Below are positions 1-5,237 of a stretch of DNA of 5,237 bases, piece after piece (positions within the stretch are counted from its first letter, which is position 1; each line of letters opens with the position of its first letter). The notes beneath the pieces were generated by a model. The model had not been told where the DNA came from. It ran no database searches and saw nothing but the letters and a program-made list of their open reading frames with translations. The translations under genes and the position numbers were made by a program. This DNA comes from Candidatus Dormiibacterota bacterium (GTDB lineage Bacteria > Chloroflexota > Dormibacteria > Aeolococcales > Aeolococcaceae): contig PLXL01000058.1 of the NCBI GenBank assembly GCA_003153215.1, positions 18,174 through 23,410 of the forward strand. Reading direction: 5' to 3'.

Positions 1-230
1 TTGACCACCTCGATGGCGCGGTACGGGGGGATGCGCAGGCCGGCCCCGCCGTACCACTTCATCACCGCCTCCTTGGCCGCCCAGCGGCTGGCGAAGCGCT
101 CCGGCTTTGACCCGGCGCGGCGGCGCTCCGCCTCGGTGAAGATCCTCTCCGCGAAGCGCGGGTGCCGCCGCATCGCGGCCGCGATGCGGTCGATCGAGGT
201 GACGTCCACGCCGACCACCAGCCGGTGCAT
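1..230 (-). CDS. acpS: Holo-[acyl-carrier-protein] synthase, 3' end cut by window edge
   Basis: AcpS moves the 4'-phosphopantetheine arm of coenzyme A onto a conserved serine of apo-acyl carrier protein, giving holo-ACP for fatty acid synthesis in the cytoplasm. Only the first 76 codons are present; the family is usually about 120-135 residues, so roughly the C-terminal 40% lies outside the window. The N-terminus VGVDVTSIDRI (residues 6-16) matches the family's G-x-D-x-x-x-I-x-R-I opening, with D9 as the expected metal ligand. RFASRWAAKEAVMKW (45-59) matches the second signature RFAAKEAxxKA, with E54 as the other metal ligand. The ATG directly follows the glmS stop with no gap (TAG then ATG), so it is almost certainly co-transcribed and translationally coupled with glmS; no good Shine-Dalgarno is seen. 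Trp59 in place of the usual Ala is slightly unusual. The family call is secure; the rest of the protein is unseen. Confidence 0.9.
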   Translation of the reverse strand, partial: MHRLVVGVDVTSIDRIAAAMRRHPRFAERIFTEAERRRAGSKPERFASRWAAKEAVMKWYGGAGLRIPPYRAIEVV

Positions 231-2068
<1,838 letters not shown>

Positions 2069-2069
<1 letters not shown>

Positions 2070-2089
2070 CAGCGGCGGGCTCCACTCAC
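2069..2089 (-). CDS. Possible 6-codon upstream ORF in the glmS leader
   Basis: A GTG at 2089-2087 opens a frame of six codons (start-Ser-Gly-Ala-Arg-Arg) whose TGA stop overlaps the glmS ATG as TGATG. It is preceded by GGAGGGAG (2102-2095), the best Shine-Dalgarno in the leader: 5 nt from GTG counted from the whole run, 8 nt from its GGAGG core. From the glmS ATG the same site is 25 nt away, too far for normal direct initiation. This suggests, but does not prove, that ribosomes load on the mini-ORF and re-initiate at glmS. A TTG overlapping the GTG is followed at once by TGA and is not a useful alternative. A peptide this short can arise by chance; the position of the strong Shine-Dalgarno is the main support. 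Confidence 0.35.
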
Positions 2090-2094
2090 AAGGT

Positions 2095-2102
2095 CTCCCT
2101 CC
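2095..2102 (-). promoter_or_regulatory. Strong Shine-Dalgarno in the glmS leader
   Basis: GGAGGGAG on the minus strand includes the full anti-16S core GGAGG. It sits 25 nt from the glmS ATG but at ideal distance from the GTG of the 6-codon mini-ORF. A second, weaker GGAG (2083-2080) lies 10 nt before the glmS ATG and is the conventional candidate for direct initiation. Confidence 0.5.
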
Positions 2103-2122
2103 AGGTTCTCCCGCCCCCTCCC
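2097..2122 (-). other. G-run cluster in the glmS 5' leader (relaxed G-quadruplex motif)
   Basis: On the transcript strand there are four runs of at least three G: 2122-2120, 2118-2114, 2112-2110 and 2099-2097. The loops are 1, 1 and 10 nt. The last loop is longer than the strict limit of 7, so this is only a relaxed quadruplex pattern. The final G run is part of the strong Shine-Dalgarno, so folding would hide it. In a GC-rich genome such runs can be fortuitous. Confidence 0.25.
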
Positions 2123-2131
2123 AGGTGCAAC

Positions 2132-2147
2132 GGGCGCGGCCGCGCCC
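2132..2147. repeat. 16-bp perfect GC palindrome between cdaR and glmS
   Basis: GGGCGCGGCCGCGCCC is an exact inverted repeat with no spacer. Allowing two bulged bases on one side, the pairing extends by three more (AAC at 2129-2131 with GTT at 2150-2152). It begins 10 bases after the cdaR stop. As RNA it could form a 6-bp stem with a GGCC loop, but no T-tract follows in either direction, so a standard intrinsic terminator is not supported. It could be a protein-binding dyad or a weak terminator or processing site. Confidence 0.4.
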
Positions 2148-2157
2148 CGGTTACGCC

Positions 2158-3165
2158 TCATGTGGCGGCGCCCGAGCTGGGCGACGGCGAGGTGACGGCC
2201 GGGGTCGGGGTGGGAAGCGGGGTCACCGTGACCGTCACCGTCACCGTGGAGGGGTTCGCCGTGATCCCGGTCGGGGTCTCGATGGGCACCTTGTAGGTCA
2301 CCGTCCCGATCTGGCCGGCGACGTCGATGCCGCCGGTGGTCACGGTCGCCAGCGAGGCCCCGTTGATGAGGTCCTGGGAGCCGGTGAGCATCACCGTCAT
2401 CGGACTGTAGGTGAAGACCGGCGTACCGTCCGCCGCCCCGGTGATGTCACCGAGCACGACGGAGCTGGTCCGGGTGGTGTCCACCCCCACCACGGTGATC
2501 GACACGTTGACGCTGGCGGGAGTGAGGTTGACGTCGGCGAGGTACCGGCCCTGGCTGCTGTATGGGTAGACCTTGATGGTCGACGCGGGGAAGTTTGCCC
2601 GCTGGTTGGAGAGGTCGATCGGCAGGGTCTTGATGACGATGCCGACCAGCTCGTGCTCCGGCCCGGTCGCCGTCACCGTGGCCGGGGTGGCCTGCATGGT
2701 GCTGTCCTGGTAGCCCGGCGGCGGGGCATGGCTCACCACCACCTCGACGGGCTCACTGGCCGACCCCGAGCTGTCGACCTGCGCCTCGATCGAGGTCGGC
2801 GGGTCATCGAGGTCGATGTTGGGGTCGGTGTTGGTGATTCTGACCGGCAGCCGGACGGCGGCGGGGACATGGGCACCGACCGCCCGGATCGCGTCGTAGT
2901 CGACGGTGACCTGGAGGCTGGATTTGCTGAACGAACTGAGGTGGTTCTCGGTCCCGGTGATATCCACCGCGAGGTTGGGGATCGCCTGGGTGAGCAGGTA
3001 GCCGGCGGGCAGGCTGACGTCCAGAGACGGGGGCTGGGGCACGGCGATCGACACCGACCTGGTGCCCGGGGGGTTGGTCGCCAGGACGACCCCGGCCCAG
3101 CTGACGATGGCCAGCACGATGGCGAGCAGCTTGAGCCGCCAGTTGCGGGTGACAAAACCGGGCAT
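2158..3165 (-). CDS. cdaR: YbbR-domain protein, CdaA regulatory partner
   Basis: This is a membrane-anchored YbbR/CdaR protein of 335 residues. The family sits outside the cytoplasmic membrane and modulates the activity of the diadenylate cyclase CdaA. A basic start (RNWRLK, 7-12) leads into one hydrophobic anchor at about 11-29, with no clear cleavage site. Beyond it lie three YbbR-type repeats of beta-rich sequence. Each is marked by a Thr-Gly turn: ITGTE (69-73), ATGPE (166-170) and LTGSQ (260-264), spaced 94-97 residues apart. The tail (about 312-335) is rich in Pro, Thr and Ser after a Val-Thr alternation, and probably forms a flexible linker outside the cell. The start overlaps the cdaA stop as TGATG, so translation is coupled. 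Family usual length is variable, about 300-480 residues. The family call is firm from the repeats and from adjacency to cdaA; direct regulation of this CdaA is inferred. Confidence 0.93.
   Translation of the reverse strand: MPGFVTRNWRLKLLAIVLAIVSWAGVVLATNPPGTRSVSIAVPQPPSLDVSLPAGYLLTQAIPNLAVDITGTENHLSSFSKSSLQVTVDYDAIRAVGAHVPAAVRLPVRITNTDPNIDLDDPPTSIEAQVDSSGSASEPVEVVVSHAPPPGYQDSTMQATPATVTATGPEHELVGIVIKTLPIDLSNQRANFPASTIKVYPYSSQGRYLADVNLTPASVNVSITVVGVDTTRTSSVVLGDITGAADGTPVFTYSPMTVMLTGSQDLINGASLATVTTGGIDVAGQIGTVTYKVPIETPTGITANPSTVTVTVTVTPLPTPTPAVTSPSPSSGAAT
2225..2248 (-). repeat. Four tandem 6-bp units coding Val-Thr in cdaR
   Basis: The plus strand reads ACCGTG, ACCGTC, ACCGTC, ACCGTG in a row. 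On the minus strand the units encode the Val-Thr alternation at about residues 307-314 of CdaR, at the junction between the last YbbR repeat and the Pro/Thr-rich tail. A six-base unit stays in frame if it expands or contracts, so tail length could vary between strains. Confidence 0.6.
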
Positions 3166-4034
3166 CAGGGGTTGCGCCGCCCCAGCGCCCGCAGGGCCGC
3201 CCCGCTCCGGACCAGGGGCCGGATGCCGGCGCCGGTCCGACGGGTCACCGGTCGGAGCACCAGGGCGGTCAGCATCTCCTGGAGCTTGTCGTGGTCCAGA
3301 CCGCGGTAGAGCTTGCCGGCGTAGGCGAGGCTGATCAGCCCGGTCTCCTCGCTGACGATCAGGATCACGGCGTCGGACTGCAGGGTGAGCCCGAGTGCGG
3401 CGCGGTGCCGCGTACCCATACGGCCCACCCCGGGAAGCGCCTCGGCGAGGGGGAGCACGCAGCCGGCGGCGATCAGCCGGGTGTCGCGGATGATGACCGC
3501 CCCGTCGTGGAGCGGCGAGCCAATGTAGAAGATGGTGGTGAGGATCTCGGCGGTCACGTCGCCATTGACCCGCACCCCGCTCACCGCGACATTCTCCAGG
3601 CCGGTCTCGCGCTCGAAGACGATCAGCGCCCCGGTCCGCCCCTCACTGAGGGTGGCCGCGGCCCGGATCACCTCCTCCACCGTCCGCGCCACCGGCTGGG
3701 TGGTGTGCCGCCCCAGGATGAAGCGGACCGTGCCCAGCCGCCCGACCTGGTCCAGTGCCCGGCGCAGCTCGGGCTGGAAGAGGACGATCACGCCGATCAG
3801 GATCGCCGTCCCGGCGTCGGCGAAGATGAACTGGAGGAGGCGGAGCTGGAAGGCCTGGGCCAGCAGCCCGATCACGAGCAGCACCGCCAGCCCGACCAGC
3901 AGCTGCACCGCCTGCGTCCCCCGGATCAGCTTGAAGAGCTGGTACAGCAGGAAGGCGACGATGACGATGTCGACGATGTCGCGGATGCCGACCGCGCCGA
4001 GGAAGACCAGGGCGCTGTGGATGAATTCAGTCAT
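3165..4034 (-). CDS. cdaA: Membrane diadenylate cyclase CdaA (c-di-AMP synthase)
   Basis: CdaA condenses two ATP into cyclic di-AMP and two pyrophosphates at the inner face of the membrane; c-di-AMP controls potassium and osmolyte transport and cell-wall balance. The 289-residue protein has the family layout: three hydrophobic segments at about 17-37, 42-62 and 71-87, the juxtamembrane motif FQPELRRALDQVGR (86-99), and then the DAC domain. Catalytic signatures are intact: SPLHDGAVII (173-182) with the D177-G178-A179 motif, and GTRHRAALG (207-215) with R209-H210-R211. SEETGLIS (228-235) is also typical. The C-terminal 28 residues are basic and look disordered. The ATG overlaps the argF stop as ATGA and the stop overlaps the cdaR ATG, so the protein is likely made in step with both. 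Many high-GC Actinobacteria use DisA instead, so a CdaA-type enzyme is a taxonomic hint. No key residue is missing. Confidence 0.97.
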   Translation of the reverse strand: MTEFIHSALVFLGAVGIRDIVDIVIVAFLLYQLFKLIRGTQAVQLLVGLAVLLVIGLLAQAFQLRLLQFIFADAGTAILIGVIVLFQPELRRALDQVGRLGTVRFILGRHTTQPVARTVEEVIRAAATLSEGRTGALIVFERETGLENVAVSGVRVNGDVTAEILTTIFYIGSPLHDGAVIIRDTRLIAAGCVLPLAEALPGVGRMGTRHRAALGLTLQSDAVILIVSEETGLISLAYAGKLYRGLDHDKLQEMLTALVLRPVTRRTGAGIRPLVRSGAALRALGRRNP

Positions 4035-5002
4035 GAGGGAATCACGCTGCCCCGGCCGGCGGTGCGGCCGTTCTGGAGCTCACCGCTGAAGATCAGGCTG
4101 AGCAGCGCCTCCTGCGCCCAGAGCCGGTTCTCGGCCTGGTCGAAGACGACCGACTGGGGACCGTCGAGGACCGAGTCGGTGATCTCCTCGCCGCGGTGGG
4201 CGGGCAGGCAGTGCATGACCTTCGCAGTCGGCGGAGCCTGGGCGAGCAGGCCGTCGTTGACCTGCAGACGGGCAAAGTCGTCGCGGCGCTGCTGCTGCTC
4301 CGCCTCCTGCCCCATGCTAGTCCAGACGTCGGTGTAGATGATCTCGGCGTCCTCGAGGCTCTCGGCCGCCTCATGGGAGTGGCGGACCGGCGAATGGCCT
4401 CCGGCGAGCACGTCGGCGCGCTCCAGCACCACTGGGTGAGGCTCGTAGCCCTCCGGCCCGACCACGCGCAGGTCGATCCCGAGGAGCGTGGCCGCGTAGA
4501 TCCAGGAGGTGCAGACATTGTTGCCGTCGCCCACGTAGCAGACCCGGGCGCCCGCCAGGTGGCCGAGCAGCTCCCGGATGGTCAGGCAGTCGGCGAGCAC
4601 CTGGCAGGGATGCTCGCGGTCGGTCATGGCGTTGACCACCGGCCCGCGGGCTGAGCGCGCCATGGTGACCAGGTCGCGATGGTGGCTGAGCCGGGCCACG
4701 ATGCCGTCGACGTAGCGGTCGAGGATGCGGCTGATGTCCGCCGTCGACTCCCGCTCGCCGATCTGGATCTCGCTGTTGAAGAGCGGGATGGGGTGGCCGC
4801 CGAGGTGCCGCACGGCCACCTCGAAGGACACCCTGGTGCGATTGCTCGGTCTCTGGAAGATCATGGCCAGGTTGCGGCCGGCCAGTGGGCGGCCGGGATC
4901 CGCGCCCGCCTTCAGCGCGGAGGCCACGTCCAGGACCTCGGTGATCTCGGCTGCGGAGAGATCGGCGATTGAGATCAGATCGCGTCCCGCCAGGGAACCC
5001 AT
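4031..5002 (-). CDS. argF: Ornithine carbamoyltransferase (anabolic)
   Basis: ArgF joins carbamoyl phosphate and L-ornithine to give citrulline and phosphate in cytoplasmic arginine synthesis. With the ATG at 5002 it has 323 residues, close to the family norm of 305-320. The carbamoyl-phosphate domain shows SNRTR (53-57; usual form STRTR) and HPCQ (131-134). The ornithine domain shows VGDGNNV (157-163), DVWTSMG (225-231), the ornithine-binding motif that separates OTC from aspartate transcarbamoylase, and HCLPAHRGEE (264-273) with Cys265. The Asn at the second place of SxRTR is uncommon. An in-frame TTG at 5053, with AAGGGGG just before it, would add 17 residues (340 in all) that resemble nothing in the family; MGSLAGRDLISIADL fits the normal N-terminus, so the ATG is preferred. 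Its RBS is weak (AGG, 6 nt away). It overlaps cdaA by 4 nt. A possible Arg-rich leader ORF ends 7 nt upstream. Confidence 0.95.
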   Translation of the reverse strand: MGSLAGRDLISIADLSAAEITEVLDVASALKAGADPGRPLAGRNLAMIFQRPSNRTRVSFEVAVRHLGGHPIPLFNSEIQIGERESTADISRILDRYVDGIVARLSHHRDLVTMARSARGPVVNAMTDREHPCQVLADCLTIRELLGHLAGARVCYVGDGNNVCTSWIYAATLLGIDLRVVGPEGYEPHPVVLERADVLAGGHSPVRHSHEAAESLEDAEIIYTDVWTSMGQEAEQQQRRDDFARLQVNDGLLAQAPPTAKVMHCLPAHRGEEITDSVLDGPQSVVFDQAENRLWAQEALLSLIFSGELQNGRTAGRGSVIPS

Positions 5003-5003
5003 T

Positions 5004-5025
5004 TGGGGCCTATGTTCGCACCCCA
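5004..5025 (-). promoter_or_regulatory. Alternative short hairpin next to the argF start
   Basis: In the transcript, TGGGGT (5025-5020) can pair with GCCCCA (5009-5004): five Watson-Crick pairs and one G-T wobble. The stem ends one base before the argF ATG (5002) and its loop and base contain the weak AGG ribosome site and the TAG of the leader ORF. It reuses bases 5020-5025 of the larger hairpin at 5020-5046, so the two cannot form together. Stability is modest and the assignment is from visual pairing only. Confidence 0.3.
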
Positions 5026-5069
5026 CGCCGCCAGCGGCGTGTGGGTCCCGCAATTCCCCCTTGCATCAT
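5010..5069 (-). CDS. Possible 19-codon Arg-rich leader peptide of argF
   Basis: A double start ATG-ATG (5069-5064) opens a 19-codon frame, different from that of argF, ending in TAG at 5012-5010, 7 nt before the argF ATG. Five of 19 residues are Arg: the run RRWRR at positions 11-15 (Trp at 13) and R18. These codons (CGC, CGC, CGG, CGT, CGA) lie across a strong hairpin. An arginine-codon run just before an arginine-biosynthesis gene is what ribosome-mediated attenuation or translational control would need. Against it: no Shine-Dalgarno precedes ATG-ATG, so it would need leaderless or weak initiation; no T-tract terminator follows; and in DNA this GC-rich Arg codons are common, so five of 19 is only about a twofold excess. 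It also overlaps the optional TTG extension of ArgF. Treat as a candidate. Confidence 0.35.
   Translation of the reverse strand: MMQGGIAGPTRRWRRGVRT
5020..5046 (-). promoter_or_regulatory. Strong hairpin in the argF leader
   Basis: CACGCCGC (5024-5031) and GCGGCGTG (5034-5041) are perfect complements around a 2-base centre. After one unpaired T (5042), four more pairs (ACCC 5020-5023 with GGGT 5043-5046) extend the stem to 12 bp. It lies 17-43 bases before the argF ATG and covers four of the five Arg codons of the possible leader peptide. No T-run follows, so it does not look like a standard terminator. It could act by masking or exposing the argF start region. Confidence 0.55.
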
Positions 5070-5092
5070 TGCTACGGTTACGCCCGCAATGA
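5066..5092. promoter_or_regulatory. Divergent start region with 7-bp inverted repeat and symmetric -10-like core
   Basis: TCATTGC (5066-5072) and GCAATGA (5086-5092) are exact inverted copies separated by 13 bp. Each copy contains an ATG: that of the possible argF leader ORF on the minus strand and that of the glycosyltransferase on the plus strand. Between them TACGGTTA (5073-5080) offers a TAnnnT-type -10 for the plus strand (TACGGT, 10 nt before the ATG) and a poorer TAACCG for the minus strand. No convincing -35 is seen. If used, both transcripts would have almost no 5' UTR. A further GCAAT at 5050-5054 keeps the same 18-base step. Promoter assignment is tentative. Confidence 0.3.
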
Positions 5093-5237
5093 GAGTGCTG
5101 GTGCTGGTGTGGGGCCGTCAGGTGGAGACCCTGCAGGCCTCGCCGCTGCTGCGGACGCTCGCCGCCGGGTCCCCCGCGGCGGAGATCACGCTCGCGTGCG
5201 CGCCCGCCGCGGCCCCGGTCGCGCGCGCCCTGGCGGG
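5089..5237 (+). CDS. Probable glycosyltransferase family 9 (heptosyltransferase-like), N-terminal fragment
   Basis: Only 49 codons plus two bases are in the window; the rest runs off the right edge. The N-terminus MRVLVLVWG gives a first beta strand; SPLLRTLAA (18-26) and AEITLACAPAAAPVARALAG (31-50) follow the GT9 pattern in which a Rossmann strand leads to a helix with T-P-x-L-R, then A-E-I-T-L-L and P-x-x-A-P-L-x. These enzymes transfer sugars from nucleotide donors such as ADP-heptose to cell-surface glycans. Family members usually carry a G-D pair near residues 12-13, with the Asp a proposed catalytic base in WaaC; here those places are Val12-Glu13. The gene is divergent from argF, with its ATG 86 bases from that of argF. 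The family call rests on a short stretch, so another Rossmann-type protein is possible. Confidence 0.5.
   Translation, partial: MRVLVLVWGRQVETLQASPLLRTLAAGSPAAEITLACAPAAAPVARALA

Noticed and set aside
2132..2152. An intrinsic terminator after cdaR
   Set aside because: The stem is GC-rich, but no T-tract follows on either strand.
2070..2157. A glmS ribozyme or other known riboswitch upstream of glmS
   Set aside because: Only 88 bases separate cdaR from glmS, too few for the ribozyme core, and no matching conserved core was recognised.
5003..5053. TTG at 5053 as the true start of ArgF, adding 17 residues
   Set aside because: The AAGGGGG before it is attractive, but it sits very close to the TTG and the extension has no likeness to OTC N-termini, while the ATG at 5002 gives a normal family start. 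It is kept as the alternative, not the call.

Overview
This is a GC-rich bacterial window (roughly two thirds G+C) with ordinary housekeeping genes packed on the minus strand and one divergent gene entering at the right edge. Read in the direction of transcription (right to left), the minus strand carries argF (ornithine carbamoyltransferase), cdaA (membrane diadenylate cyclase), cdaR (YbbR-domain partner of CdaA), glmS (glucosamine-6-phosphate synthase) and the 5' part of acpS (holo-ACP synthase, cut by the left edge). On the plus strand, the last 149 bases hold the start of a probable family 9 glycosyltransferase.

The genes are very tightly joined. argF and cdaA overlap by ATGA, cdaA and cdaR overlap by TGATG, and the glmS stop TAG abuts the acpS ATG. 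Only two gaps exist. The 88-base gap between cdaR and glmS holds a 16-bp perfect palindrome, a G-run cluster on the transcript strand, and a strong Shine-Dalgarno that fits a 6-codon mini-ORF better than glmS itself. The 86-base gap between argF and the divergent gene holds a possible 19-codon leader ORF with an Arg-Arg-Trp-Arg-Arg run and a strong hairpin over those codons. Both mini-ORFs end at or just before the start codon of the main gene, which makes the leaders the most interesting parts of the window.

Functionally, cdaA and cdaR make and modulate c-di-AMP, the second messenger tied to potassium/osmotic and cell-wall homeostasis. GlmS commits fructose-6-phosphate to amino-sugar and peptidoglycan synthesis. 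In Firmicutes the usual cluster is cdaA-cdaR-glmM, often with glmS nearby. Here glmM is absent from the slot after cdaR and glmS follows. argF at the head of the group links arginine synthesis to c-di-AMP production by translational overlap.

The organism cannot be named from this window. A high-GC genome that uses membrane CdaA rather than the DisA type common in Actinobacteria suggests a Chloroflexota/Dormibacterota-like or other deep terrestrial lineage, but this is inference. I see no tRNA, rRNA, CRISPR array, insertion sequence or phage gene. I do not see a clearly new multi-gene system; the possible novelty is in the regulatory leaders.
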